Shown here piece after piece: positions 1-8,454 of a DNA stretch of 64,000 nucleotides (its first letter is position 1; the number at the start of each line of letters is the position of its first letter). Source of the DNA: Paenibacillus tyrphae (lineage in GTDB: Bacteria; Bacillota; Bacilli; Paenibacillales; NBRC-103111); the NCBI RefSeq assembly GCF_024158745.1, contig NZ_JAMZAW010000021.1, positions 100,295-164,294 of the forward strand, in the 5' to 3' direction. Both the position numbers and the translations under genes were made by a program. The notes beneath the pieces are model-generated. The model saw only the letters and a list, made by a program, of their open reading frames with translations, was not told the origin of the DNA and did no database searches.

Positions 1-1
1 C

Positions 2-790
2 GATGCGACGACCCGTCTGACGCGGATGCTGTCCTACGAGCTGAAAGTTCCTTTCCGCGGAGTCGGAGAATACCATCTGGATTCACTTGCAGAAGTGCCG
101 GCGAAGCTGATCATCCTGCCGAGCGCACATAATATAGATAGCGAAGCGTTTGCGAAATTGATCGCCATTGTACGGGCTACCGGAGCGACGCTGCTCGTCA
201 CCGGTCCTCTCGGGCTGGATGCCTACTGGCAGCCGGAAGAGCGTCTTAAGGATACGGTCGGCTCTTACCGTCCGGCCAACGTGCGGCGCGAAGAAATGCT
301 GGAGCTCGACGGCCGCTTGCTGCCTGTTTCGTTCGGACAGCGCCGGATCGCCGAGGTGGCGAAGGAAGTTCGGACGGACGAGGCTGCAGAGGCGAAAGCC
401 GACAAGCTGATCGACGTTCCGCTCGGTTCGGGGCGGCTCCTTTGGTGCCCGCTGCCGGTCGAATTGAACGAGCGCGCCGAGCCGCTTGCGATGCTGTACC
501 AACACGCGCTGACGGCGGCGGGCTTCCGCGCGGAGCTGGAATGGCTTCGCGGGGGCGGATTCCCGGGCGTGTACGGACGGAAGCTCGCTTTCCAAGACGG
601 CGCACTGTTCGTCTTCGTGTCCGAATTCGCCTTCGATACCGATGTGGAAGTGAAGGACCCGGCTACGGGACGCCGGTATTCGTTTGTGCTGGAGAAAGAG
701 CGTTCGGTGCTGTTCGCGGTCGACCGGGAAGGCCGCTTGAAGTCCGTGTACCGGCCGAAGGAAGTTCATATCCAAGTGACCGGAGAGTAG
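2..790 (+). CDS. C-terminal part of a beta-galactosidase-like glycoside hydrolase (5' partial)
   Basis: The reading frame is open to the left edge of the window, so only the last 262 residues are seen. The visible part begins with an alpha/beta segment (LIILPSAHNIDSEAF, then TGATLLVTGPLGLDAYW) that resembles the glutamine-amidotransferase-like trimerisation domain of GH42-type beta-galactosidases. A beta-rich tail follows. No catalytic domain is visible, so the substrate cannot be stated. The stop is 24 bases before the alpha-mannosidase start, so the two are probably co-transcribed and both trim oligosaccharides in the cytoplasm. It could also belong to another glycoside hydrolase family with the same accessory domain. 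Confidence 0.6.
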   Translation, partial: DATTRLTRMLSYELKVPFRGVGEYHLDSLAEVPAKLIILPSAHNIDSEAFAKLIAIVRATGATLLVTGPLGLDAYWQPEERLKDTVGSYRPANVRREEMLELDGRLLPVSFGQRRIAEVAKEVRTDEAAEAKADKLIDVPLGSGRLLWCPLPVELNERAEPLAMLYQHALTAAGFRAELEWLRGGGFPGVYGRKLAFQDGALFVFVSEFAFDTDVEVKDPATGRRYSFVLEKERSVLFAVDREGRLKSVYRPKEVHIQVTGE

Positions 791-814
791 TCCGGGGAGG
801 AGGCGTCACAAGCC

Positions 815-3550
815 ATGAGCAAAAAAAGAACCGCGCATATCATTTCCCATACGCACTGGGACCGGGAATGGTATCTGCCTTATGAAAAGCATCATATGCT
901 GCTGATCCAACTGATGGACACGCTGCTTCATACGCTCGAGCGCGATCCGGAGTTCAAGAGCTTTTATTTGGACGGCCAGACGATTATTTTGGAAGATTAT
1001 CTTCAGGTCCGGCCGGAAAAAAAGGAGCAGCTTGAAGCGTACATCCGGGAAGGACGCATTCATATCGGGCCTTGGTACATTTTGCAGGATGCATTCCTGA
1101 CGAGCAGCGAAGCGAACCTGCGCAACCTGCAGATCGGGCATCAAGACGCTGCGCGGTATGGGACGATCGCCAAGGTCGGCTATTTCCCCGACACGTTCGG
1201 CAACATGGGGCAGGCGCCGCAAATTTTGCGCCAGGCCGGTATCGACAACGCGATGTTCGGCCGCGGCGTTAAGCCGACGGGCTTCAACAATACCGTGTCC
1301 GATTCGGACTACGAATCGTCGTTCTCCGAGCTGCTCTGGGAAGGCCCGGACGGCTCGCGGGTACTTGGCATTTTGTTCGCGAACTGGTACTGCAACGGGA
1401 TGGAGGTTCCGACGGACGAGAAGGAAGCGAAGGAGTACTGGGAGCGGAAGCTGGCGGATGCCGAGAAATACGCTTCCACCGGGGAGCTGCTGTTCATGAA
1501 CGGATGTGACCACCAGCCAATCCAGCAGGACTTGTCCGAGGCGATCCACACGGCGCGGAAGCTGTTCCCGGACACCGATTTCGTCCACTCGAACGTGGCG
1601 GATTATTTGCAGGCCGTGAACCGGTCCTTGGACCGGGAGCTGTCCGTGGTGAAGGGCGAGCTGCGCAGCCAGCGTACGGACGGTTGGTCGACGCTGGTCA
1701 ATACCGCGTCCGCCCGCATTTACTTGAAGCAGATGAACCAGCGGGGGCAAGCGCTGCTGGAGAAAGTGGCCGAGCCGCTCGCGTCCTTCGCGCACTTGCT
1801 GGGCAAGGAGTATCCGCACCACTTGTTCACGTACGCTTGGAAAACGCTGATGCAAAACCACCCGCACGACAGCATCTGCGGCTGCAGCGTGGACGAGGTG
1901 CACCGCGAGATGGTGACCCGCTTCGACAAAAGCCGCCATGTGGCGGAGACGATCGTCGACGACAGCAAGCGCGTCATTGCGGAAGCGGTCGATACGTCCG
2001 TCTTCGCCCGCATGGGTGCGGAGGCGCGTCCGCTCGTCGTCTTCAATACGACGGGCTGGGATAGAACCGGAGTCGTCACCGTGGAGCTGGACGCGGAGCG
2101 CTTGTACTTCCGCGACGGCTTCCCGCTGGACGAGATGAGCCGCCGCATGCAGGCGCTCGACGTCTCCGGCCGCACGCTGGTCGATGCGGAAGGCCGCGTC
2201 GTGCCGTTCACGATGCAGGATCTGGGCCTGCAGTTCGGCTACGACCTGCCGGACGACAAGTTCCGCCAGCCGTATATGTGCCGCAGGGTGAGCCTCACCT
2301 TCGAGGCGCAGAACGTGCCTGCGCTTGGCGTTGCCGCGTACGCGTGGCTCAAGCCAGCCGATCCGGCTTCGTCTCCGGCTGCCGATGCCGCTTCGCTGCT
2401 GAACGGCGACCGGGTGATGGAGAACGCCCTGCTTCGCGTCGAGATCGCGGAGGATGGTTCCCTCGCTGTGACGGACAAGCAAACGGGCCGCACGTTCCGC
2501 GATTTGGGCGTGTACGAGAATACCGGCGATATTGGGAACGAATATATGTATAAGCAGCCGAACGGCGAGACGGCGTTGACGACGAAAGGGCTGAAGGCGG
2601 ATATCCGCATCGTCGAGGATACGCCGTACCGTGCGACGGTGGAAATCGTGCACGAATGGTCGGTTCCGGCATCCGGCGATGCCGTGTTCGAGCAGGAGAA
2701 GCGGGAGTTGGTCTATTTCCCGCACCGCCAAGGGCAGCGCGTCAAGGAGATGGTGCCGCTCACGATCCGCACACAGGTCAGTCTGAGCCGCAGCGGCCGA
2801 GGTCTCGAGCTGCAGGCGTCCTTCAACAACCAGGCGAAGGATCACCGGCTGCGCGCGCTCTTCCCGACCGACGTGGAGACGGCGGTACACCGCGCCGATT
2901 CGATCTTCGAGATTGCAACGCGGGACAACGAACCGGCGGCCGAGTGGGAAAATCCGAGCAATGCGCAGCATCAGCAAGCGTTTGTCGACGTAAGCGGAGC
3001 AGGGGCGGGCCTCACGATCGCCAACCTCGGGCTTCAAGAGTACGAAGTGTTGCGGGACGGACGCAATACGATTGCCGTCACGCTGCTTCGATCCGTCAGC
3101 GAGCTGGGCGATTGGGGCTTGTTCCCGACGCCGGAGGCACAATGTCTCGGCGAGCACACGGTGCGGATGGAGATTATTCCGCACAGCGGCGACGGTTCGG
3201 CTTCGGGCGCTTTTGCCGAGGCGTACCTATTCCAGATTCCGTGGACGGTTTGCCAAACCGGCGTGCACGGCGGTTCCATCGCTTCGGGCTATGCCCCGTA
3301 CCGCTGGGAAGGCGGCGCGCTTGCGTTCTCGTCCATGAAAGTGAGCGAGGCTTCCGGCGATCTCATGCTGAGATGGTTCAACATGGAAGCGGCCGGAACG
3401 GAGCTGGGGCTGCATTCGGCCCGCGGCGCGGAATCGGTCTACAAAAGCAACGTCTTGGAGGAAGCGGGAGCGCTCGTTTCGGAGGAGCCGAGCCTGTCTT
3501 TACCGGTCGGTCCTTACGAGATTGTCACGCTGGGCGTTAAGCGTAAATAA
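815..3550 (+). CDS. Alpha-mannosidase, glycoside hydrolase family 38
   Basis: A 911-residue cytoplasmic enzyme that hydrolyses alpha-mannosides (or mannosylglycerate). The N-terminus carries the GH38 signature HTHWDREWY, in which H14 and D16 would bind zinc. YFPDTFGNMGQ holds the predicted nucleophile D126, and NHPHDSICG near residue 350 supplies the third metal-side histidine region. The remainder is the beta-sandwich C-terminal part usual for bacterial MngB-like members, and the length fits the family (about 850-1000). The start is supported by GGGGAGGAGG just upstream. There is no signal peptide, so the substrate must be imported. It lies directly behind another glycan-degrading gene and is followed by a terminator. 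Specificity cannot be read from sequence alone. Confidence 0.9.
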   Translation: MSKKRTAHIISHTHWDREWYLPYEKHHMLLIQLMDTLLHTLERDPEFKSFYLDGQTIILEDYLQVRPEKKEQLEAYIREGRIHIGPWYILQDAFLTSSEANLRNLQIGHQDAARYGTIAKVGYFPDTFGNMGQAPQILRQAGIDNAMFGRGVKPTGFNNTVSDSDYESSFSELLWEGPDGSRVLGILFANWYCNGMEVPTDEKEAKEYWERKLADAEKYASTGELLFMNGCDHQPIQQDLSEAIHTARKLFPDTDFVHSNVADYLQAVNRSLDRELSVVKGELRSQRTDGWSTLVNTASARIYLKQMNQRGQALLEKVAEPLASFAHLLGKEYPHHLFTYAWKTLMQNHPHDSICGCSVDEVHREMVTRFDKSRHVAETIVDDSKRVIAEAVDTSVFARMGAEARPLVVFNTTGWDRTGVVTVELDAERLYFRDGFPLDEMSRRMQALDVSGRTLVDAEGRVVPFTMQDLGLQFGYDLPDDKFRQPYMCRRVSLTFEAQNVPALGVAAYAWLKPADPASSPAADAASLLNGDRVMENALLRVEIAEDGSLAVTDKQTGRTFRDLGVYENTGDIGNEYMYKQPNGETALTTKGLKADIRIVEDTPYRATVEIVHEWSVPASGDAVFEQEKRELVYFPHRQGQRVKEMVPLTIRTQVSLSRSGRGLELQASFNNQAKDHRLRALFPTDVETAVHRADSIFEIATRDNEPAAEWENPSNAQHQQAFVDVSGAGAGLTIANLGLQEYEVLRDGRNTIAVTLLRSVSELGDWGLFPTPEAQCLGEHTVRMEIIPHSGDGSASGAFAEAYLFQIPWTVCQTGVHGGSIASGYAPYRWEGGALAFSSMKVSEASGDLMLRWFNMEAAGTELGLHSARGAESVYKSNVLEEAGALVSEEPSLSLPVGPYEIVTLGVKRK

Positions 3551-3566
3551 GATCTATGCTGCCAAG

Positions 3567-3608
3567 CAGTCTAAACCTCGAGAATCGGGGTTTAGGCTGT
3601 TTTTTTTT
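3567..3608 (+). terminator. Rho-independent terminator after the alpha-mannosidase gene
   Basis: CAGTCTAAACC pairs with GGTTTAGGCTG (one mismatch) around a short loop and is followed by eight T residues. It begins about 17 bases after the stop codon. Confidence 0.85.
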
Positions 3609-3633
3609 GTGTTTGCTTTTCCAAAAAAGACAC

Positions 3634-3660
3634 TTGAAGTACACATCGCGTTCTTATAAT
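3634..3660 (+). promoter_or_regulatory. SigA-type promoter of the sigma-factor gene
   Basis: TTGAAG (3634-3639) and TATAAT (3655-3660) are separated by 15 bases. The -10 box overlaps the most upstream ATG of the following reading frame. This argues that translation starts at the later ATG at 3692. Confidence 0.5.
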
Positions 3661-3691
3661 GGAAGAGATGATGAGAACGGAGGCAAAAAGC

Positions 3692-4213
3692 ATGAATCCA
3701 CAGCAATACCAGCCGGCTTCTGCAGACGGCCAAAAACAGCTTCAACAATTTCGCAGCTTCATCGAATCGCTGCAAGATCCGGTTTACCGGCTTGCGCACC
3801 GGCTGCTCCAAGACCGCGAGCTTGCGGCGCGGGAAGTGGAGCGTACGTTTGTCGAGCTGTATCGCAGACATGCGGAGGAAGGGTTTGAGCCAACGAACAG
3901 TTCCATGAGGACGGCTGCCTACCGGGTGCTTATTCACCGGTGCAAAATGGCCAAAGCTTCGACCAATCGCAGGCTGAAGCCGGGCAAGCTCGGACCCCGT
4001 ACGATCCTTGAAGCCGTCGATGCGCTGCCGGATGAGGTGAAGCTGATCGTATCGCTGAAGTACGAATGTCAGCTATCCTACGAAGAGATAGGGGAAATTC
4101 TGGAGATGTCCCCGGAGCGTGTAAAAAAAGGCGTGTGGCGCAGCAGGGAACGGTTAAGCGAATGGATGGAGGAGCCCCGCTCCCCTTTGAGCTTCGGGAT
4201 AATTATGCATTAA
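3692..4213 (+). CDS. Small sigma-70 family RNA polymerase sigma factor
   Basis: A 173-residue protein with a region-2-like helical half (residues about 15-75, containing YRLAHRLLQDRELAAREVER) and a clear region-4 helix-turn-helix near the C-terminus (LPDEVKLIVSLKYECQLSYEEIGEILEMSPERVKKG). This is the layout of ECF-type sigma factors, which direct RNA polymerase to a small set of promoters. The ATG at 3692 is preceded by GGAGG at an 8-base spacing. An in-frame ATG at 3659 sits inside the -10 box and is unlikely. No anti-sigma gene lies beside it: the next gene downstream is on the other strand and a terminator follows at once. Its stimulus is therefore unknown. Confidence 0.75.
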   Translation: MNPQQYQPASADGQKQLQQFRSFIESLQDPVYRLAHRLLQDRELAAREVERTFVELYRRHAEEGFEPTNSSMRTAAYRVLIHRCKMAKASTNRRLKPGKLGPRTILEAVDALPDEVKLIVSLKYECQLSYEEIGEILEMSPERVKKGVWRSRERLSEWMEEPRSPLSFGIIMH

Positions 4214-4267
4214 TCCAAGACCTTGGGACAGTGAATCTTCCGTACAGGTCTTGGATTTATTTTTTTC
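4212..4267 (+). terminator. Terminator after the sigma-factor gene
   Basis: AATCCAAGACC pairs perfectly with GGTCTTGGATT, followed by TATTTTTTT. The left arm overlaps the stop codon of the sigma gene. Confidence 0.85.
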
Positions 4268-4298
4268 TCGAAGCCTGTTGCTATCTTCGGTTTTGCCA

Positions 4299-4526
4299 TC
4301 AGAACACTGCGGCAACGAGTTTCACGATGTTTTCCATTGCTTCGTTAATGATCTTTTGCGGCGTCATGAATTTGACTTCCAACAGGACCAGGGTACCCAA
4401 TACAAGAATAGACACGGTCAACAACGAGTACATCGCGATTTCTTTTTTTAGACCGGAGCTCAGTAATCGGGGCAAATCCTTAAGACTTAAGCATACCATG
4501 GCGATTACAGCCGCAAAAATGATCAT
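4299..4526 (-). CDS. Small two-helix membrane protein, probable D subunit of a spore germinant receptor
   Basis: A 75-residue protein with two predicted membrane segments (IIFAAVIAMVCL at the N-terminus and MYSLLTVSILVLGTLVLL in the middle) and a short amphipathic tail. It starts 5 bases after the end of the gerC-like gene, with a GGGAGG ribosome binding site inside that gene. It is therefore the fourth cistron of the germination operon. Small two-helix D proteins are known beside several GerA-type receptors, where they modulate receptor activity. The assignment rests on position, size and topology, not on a conserved motif. Confidence 0.65.
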   Translation of the reverse strand: MIIFAAVIAMVCLSLKDLPRLLSSGLKKEIAMYSLLTVSILVLGTLVLLEVKFMTPQKIINEAMENIVKLVAAVF

Positions 4527-4530
4527 CGGG

Positions 4531-5688
4531 TCACTTGCCTCCCACTCGCTGCAATAGAGCGCTGCTTGTTACTTTCGTTTCCACGGACACCTGGACATTC
4601 AGCGTGGGAAACATGTCGTCCCATTGTTTGCTTATTTTTTTCCAGTCCTGTGGGTAAGCCCGATGAATGACTTCGCCGAACCCGAATACGTCTGTCTTCG
4701 CTTCTTTCGCTTTTGCGATCGCCTCTTTAATTTCGGCTTCAATTTTTTCTTTTTTTATGGCTTCCCAGGTATGCATCGGTTTCGGGTCAATCTCATTGTG
4801 ACTGCACGAAGCCTCTGCTAAATTCCCGCTTTCCTCGATAGTCACTTTTAATAGAAAACGCCCCTCCCGCTTCTCGGCTTTGATGTCCGATTTGGCCTTG
4901 AATACTTCAAAAGAAACGCGGTTCTCCGGAGCATCCCCGCTTGTTCCCGGGCACTTGGCGACGATAATGCCGCTCTTTACTTTCCCCAAAACCCACAGTA
5001 CTCCGCGGGTCTGAATCGGGGTCAAGTAAGTTGCGAGCGTATCCTTTCGAAAAGCAGCCGAGCCGGCAAGGTAGTAGCTTTGCTTGCCCGCTTGATCTCG
5101 GATGATCTTTACGACAGGGAGTAAGATACCTGTACTGCTTTGGTACATTCGCAAAAAATCGTTTAAGGTGGTGCGCGGCGCTGTGGAGGAAGCCCGGTAA
5201 AGCTCCATTAATTCCAGAAGCGCAAGCGTCGGTATTTTTTTCGTTTTCACGTCGGCTTTCAGTACGTCCTCCGCCAGTCCGGGGGTAACGGCCAGCAAAA
5301 AATGTCTTCGTTCTTCCGCATCCCGGCTGAAAAACTCAAGTACATGTTTTATTCCTTGCTTGGCCGTTTTCTCGCTAAGGATAAGCATTTTGGTATGAGA
5401 CCAAAAAAGCTTGTTTGGCGAAGTATGGGTCGCTTTCCGAACCGCATCGAATATCGTTTCGCCTGTGGAGGTGTAAACGAAATAGGGCGGAGTTTTCTCC
5501 GACTTGTTTTTGGACATGGCGTCCGTATTGACAACCTGCGTGCTGAATAAGTAGCCCTGCCGGGCCGGATCGATCCCTGCAGCGATCACGAAACCGAGCG
5601 ATTCGATCTCTTTGCGGTTCCAGCAGCCCGTAAGCCCCACAAGGAGTGTCAGCGCAAGACAAATCCGAGAGGACAGGGTCCTGCTCAT
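4531..5688 (-). CDS. Ger(x)C family spore germination lipoprotein (C subunit)
   Basis: A 385-residue lipoprotein of the GerAC/GerBC/GerKC family, the extracytoplasmic subunit of the nutrient germinant receptor in the spore inner membrane. The signal peptide ends in a lipobox, LVGLTGC, with lipidated Cys22, followed by WNRKEIESLGFVIAAGID, which is typical of the family. The middle carries the usual KTKKIPTLALLELMELY region, and the C-terminal third holds the conserved helix-rich domain. Its ATG overlaps the stop of the B gene in an ATGA arrangement, which implies translational coupling. The length is normal. Confidence 0.92.
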   Translation of the reverse strand: MSRTLSSRICLALTLLVGLTGCWNRKEIESLGFVIAAGIDPARQGYLFSTQVVNTDAMSKNKSEKTPPYFVYTSTGETIFDAVRKATHTSPNKLFWSHTKMLILSEKTAKQGIKHVLEFFSRDAEERRHFLLAVTPGLAEDVLKADVKTKKIPTLALLELMELYRASSTAPRTTLNDFLRMYQSSTGILLPVVKIIRDQAGKQSYYLAGSAAFRKDTLATYLTPIQTRGVLWVLGKVKSGIIVAKCPGTSGDAPENRVSFEVFKAKSDIKAEKREGRFLLKVTIEESGNLAEASCSHNEIDPKPMHTWEAIKKEKIEAEIKEAIAKAKEAKTDVFGFGEVIHRAYPQDWKKISKQWDDMFPTLNVQVSVETKVTSSALLQRVGGK

Positions 5689-6794
5689 AGCGGATGTTTC
5701 CTTTGGCGCAGGATGGAAAGCGCCACAAGCAGCGCGGGTAGAGCTGCCTCGATCGTAATGGCATATATGCCGAAGTTGTGGGGAGAAGTACTGTACAGCA
5801 CATCTGCGAGGCTGTCGAAGGAAGCCACGGCTAAAATCATGGCTAACGCCGCCATGGGAGTAATCAGAAATCGGTACGTTTTAAGTTTCATCCATTCGCC
5901 AACTCCTGTCACTCCAGCGTACAAATAGATCGATATTTTGGTAAGCAGCAGGCTGATCCAGGCTGCCACCATGACGGCCTCGATTCTCTCCAGAAACCGG
6001 GCGATTGAAATCATGCGTGTTAACGAAAAAACGGCCAACGATAAGTTCGGAGCTTCATTCGCGCCGAAAACTCCAATAACTGCAGCGGATAACAGGATGA
6101 GTAATACCATGGCCCCCAAGTTGGCAAGCATCGCGTATCGCATAACCTTGTCCTTGTCATGCACATAGGGATACAGCATCGAGACGAGAACGGCTTCCCC
6201 TGACCATGCGATTGGAATTACCGTTCTTTTTAACACCGGCAGCCATCCATCGTCCAATAAGGGAAGCAGCCCATCCAGATGAATCTCTTTGGATACGAGC
6301 AAAAGAATGAATACAAGCGTGATGACGGAAATAGGCATCGTAATGTTATTGGCCCTGACGATTCCTTCAAGTCCGCGATGCACGCAAAAAATGGCCGCCA
6401 ACGTCACATAAAAGATGAAAACCGGAAGCGGTGTTTCCGGCATGAGCGCATTGCTCAGCACTTCGGCGAAGTCTCTCATCAATAGGATGGAGATGTGGAA
6501 AAAAAACCACAGGAAAATAAGCGCAAGACCGCTTCCCGCCCAAGGTCCCAGCAATTTTCGGCAAATTCCCACCAACGTTAGGCCAGGATGTCTTTGAGCT
6601 AAATACACGTTAAGCCAGACAATAAAAAAGCTGCACAAGCCGGAGATGGCCGAAGCTATCCAGGCATCTTTTGCTCCACCGGAGATTTGGGTAACAACAG
6701 GTAAAAAGACGACCATCATTGCAATTCGATTGGCAGCAATGAGAAGGCCGACTTGAGAAGCGCTAATGACCGGTTTGCTGATGCTCTTGGACAT
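5685..6794 (-). CDS. GerB family spore germination permease-like protein (B subunit)
   Basis: A 369-residue, roughly ten-helix membrane protein of the APC-superfamily-related GerAB/GerKB group. This subunit is thought to bind the nutrient germinant. The N-terminus ISASQVGLLIAANRIAMMVVFLP and later helices fit the spore_permease domain. I choose the ATG at 6794, because GGAGG lies nine bases before it. A more upstream ATG (6830) would lengthen the overlap with the A gene and lacks a ribosome site. With the chosen start the gene overlaps the A gene by 32 bases and the C gene by 4. The ligand cannot be predicted. Confidence 0.9.
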   Translation of the reverse strand: MSKSISKPVISASQVGLLIAANRIAMMVVFLPVVTQISGGAKDAWIASAISGLCSFFIVWLNVYLAQRHPGLTLVGICRKLLGPWAGSGLALIFLWFFFHISILLMRDFAEVLSNALMPETPLPVFIFYVTLAAIFCVHRGLEGIVRANNITMPISVITLVFILLLVSKEIHLDGLLPLLDDGWLPVLKRTVIPIAWSGEAVLVSMLYPYVHDKDKVMRYAMLANLGAMVLLILLSAAVIGVFGANEAPNLSLAVFSLTRMISIARFLERIEAVMVAAWISLLLTKISIYLYAGVTGVGEWMKLKTYRFLITPMAALAMILAVASFDSLADVLYSTSPHNFGIYAITIEAALPALLVALSILRQRKHPL

Positions 6795-8355
6795 GCGGCG
6801 ATTCCTCCGGATCGAACTCGCTAAAGCCATGCTTTGGTTTTCCGAAGCGGTGATTTCCTCTTCCTATGACGGGCAGGGGCAGCCGAATGAGCGTATCTTT
6901 CCAATCCGAATACATCGTATTCGATAATGGGGATAAGAACGGGACGCCAAACGATTTCATCGATGCCAAATACGTCAAGAGAGCCAGTAAAGCAACCGTG
7001 ATCCCCGGAATTCCCAGGATGGAAGCCAAGATCATGAGCGGAAAACGGATCAACCGAACGGCCGAAGCCAAACCGTAGCTTGGCAGCGAGAACGATGATA
7101 TGCCGGTAATGGCTACAACGATAACCATAATCGGTGAGACGATCCCGGCTTCAACTGCCGCTTGTCCGATGATCAGCGCCCCCACGATGCTGACAGCTTG
7201 TCCCGCGACCTTGGGAAGCCGGATTCCGGCTTCCCTTAATAGCTCGAACGCCGTTTCCAAAATCAAGGCTTCTACGATCGCCGGAAACGGCACATCCGCA
7301 CGGGCACCTGCAATCCGCAAGGCCAAAGGAGTCGGGAACATTTCTTGATGCATGGTCGTGACCGCGATGTAGAGCGCCGGCGTTACCAGAGATACCAAAA
7401 ATCCAGTCAGACGAAGCAGACGTAAAAAGGACGCGAACCAAAAGTTTAAATAGTAGTCTCCCGAGGTCGTAAACAACTGCAAAAATACCGTCGGAGCCAT
7501 GAGGACGAATGGGGTGCCGTCCGTGAGGATGGCAACCCGCCCCTCAAGCAGCATGGCGGCCGCACGGTCCGGTTTTTCCGTTATGTCGATCTGCGGGAAT
7601 AACGACTTCGGATGATCCTGAATCCATTCTTCGATATAGTTGCTTTCCAGAATGCCCCGGGTGCGGATTTGGCCGATTCTGCTTTTGACTTCCTCGATAA
7701 GCGAATCCGGCGCAACTCCCTTCATATAGGCAAGACATAGTTGGGTCTTCGTTTCTTTGCCCAATTCCATACGATCGAAACGCAGCTGTACGTCATTTAT
7801 TTTTCGGCGGATGAGGGCTATATTGGTGCTCAAATCCTCGATAAACGATTCCCGCGGCCCCCTGATCTCATTCTCATTCGTCGGCTCCTTGACGTCCCTC
7901 ATAGGCCAACCGGCTGCATTCATGCCAAGCGCTTCGCTATAGCCATCGACCAGCAGAACGGCGTGTCCGCGAAGCAGGGCATCGGTCAGGGCCGACAATG
8001 ATCCGATTCGCAGGATCGGACTGATTGGAATCACGTTAGCCGCGAGAAGATCCAGCAGGTTCGAGGGGGCGGATTCGGCTTTTCCCACACGGGTGCTAAG
8101 AATGGATTCCATGAGCTGACGGTTGATGACGGAGTTCTCTGTAAGGCCTTCGATGTATACGATCGAACCGCGAATTCCGCTATCCCCAATCGATAAGGAT
8201 CGGAAAATCACATCCGGGCTTTCGCCTAATGTGCTTTTTACTACACCAATCGCTTCTTCAATGGAAGAGGGAATTTCCCGGGAGTCGACCGGTTGCTGAG
8301 CAGGCGCGGCTGGTCTCGAGAACGACCGATGTTTATTGAAAAAACGAAATGTCAA
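6763..8355 (-). CDS. GerA family spore germination protein (A subunit)
   Basis: A 530-residue GerAA/GerKA/GerBA homologue. It has a large soluble N-terminal half (residues about 30-290, with ESPDVIFRSLSIGDSGIRG and the conserved DGTPFVLMAPTVF-like stretch) and a C-terminal membrane half with about five helices (VSPIMVIVVAITGISSF). It forms the scaffold or channel of the germinant receptor. The start codon is TTG at 8355, preceded by a run of G residues (AGGGGGG) eight bases upstream; no in-frame ATG is available. It is the first gene of the A-B-C-D operon and has a candidate forespore promoter upstream. Confidence 0.92.
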   Translation of the reverse strand: MTFRFFNKHRSFSRPAAPAQQPVDSREIPSSIEEAIGVVKSTLGESPDVIFRSLSIGDSGIRGSIVYIEGLTENSVINRQLMESILSTRVGKAESAPSNLLDLLAANVIPISPILRIGSLSALTDALLRGHAVLLVDGYSEALGMNAAGWPMRDVKEPTNENEIRGPRESFIEDLSTNIALIRRKINDVQLRFDRMELGKETKTQLCLAYMKGVAPDSLIEEVKSRIGQIRTRGILESNYIEEWIQDHPKSLFPQIDITEKPDRAAAMLLEGRVAILTDGTPFVLMAPTVFLQLFTTSGDYYLNFWFASFLRLLRLTGFLVSLVTPALYIAVTTMHQEMFPTPLALRIAGARADVPFPAIVEALILETAFELLREAGIRLPKVAGQAVSIVGALIIGQAAVEAGIVSPIMVIVVAITGISSFSLPSYGLASAVRLIRFPLMILASILGIPGITVALLALLTYLASMKSFGVPFLSPLSNTMYSDWKDTLIRLPLPVIGRGNHRFGKPKHGFSEFDPEESPHVQEHQQTGH

Positions 8356-8388
8356 GCCGCCGGCCCCCCCTCATGCGCGAACTGGTGC

Positions 8389-8419
8389 TAGTATTCATCC
8401 AAAAGAGGATAATTTATGC
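8389..8419 (-). promoter_or_regulatory. Candidate sigma-G (forespore) promoter of the germination operon
   Basis: On the minus strand GCATAA and AATACTA are separated by 18 bases. They resemble the sigma-G consensus (gnATAA, then CATNNTA) and lie about 35 bases before the TTG start of the A gene. Germinant receptor operons are known to be sigma-G controlled. This is a match by eye. Confidence 0.4.
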
Positions 8420-8454
8420 ATAATGATAAAAAGGACAATAGGCATCGAACATGT

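Noticed and set aside
806..3184. Long antisense open frame across the alpha-mannosidase gene (792 codons)
   Set aside because: It mirrors the GC-rich third-position pattern of the real gene, is rich in Arg, His and Leu without any domain, and has no ribosome binding site.
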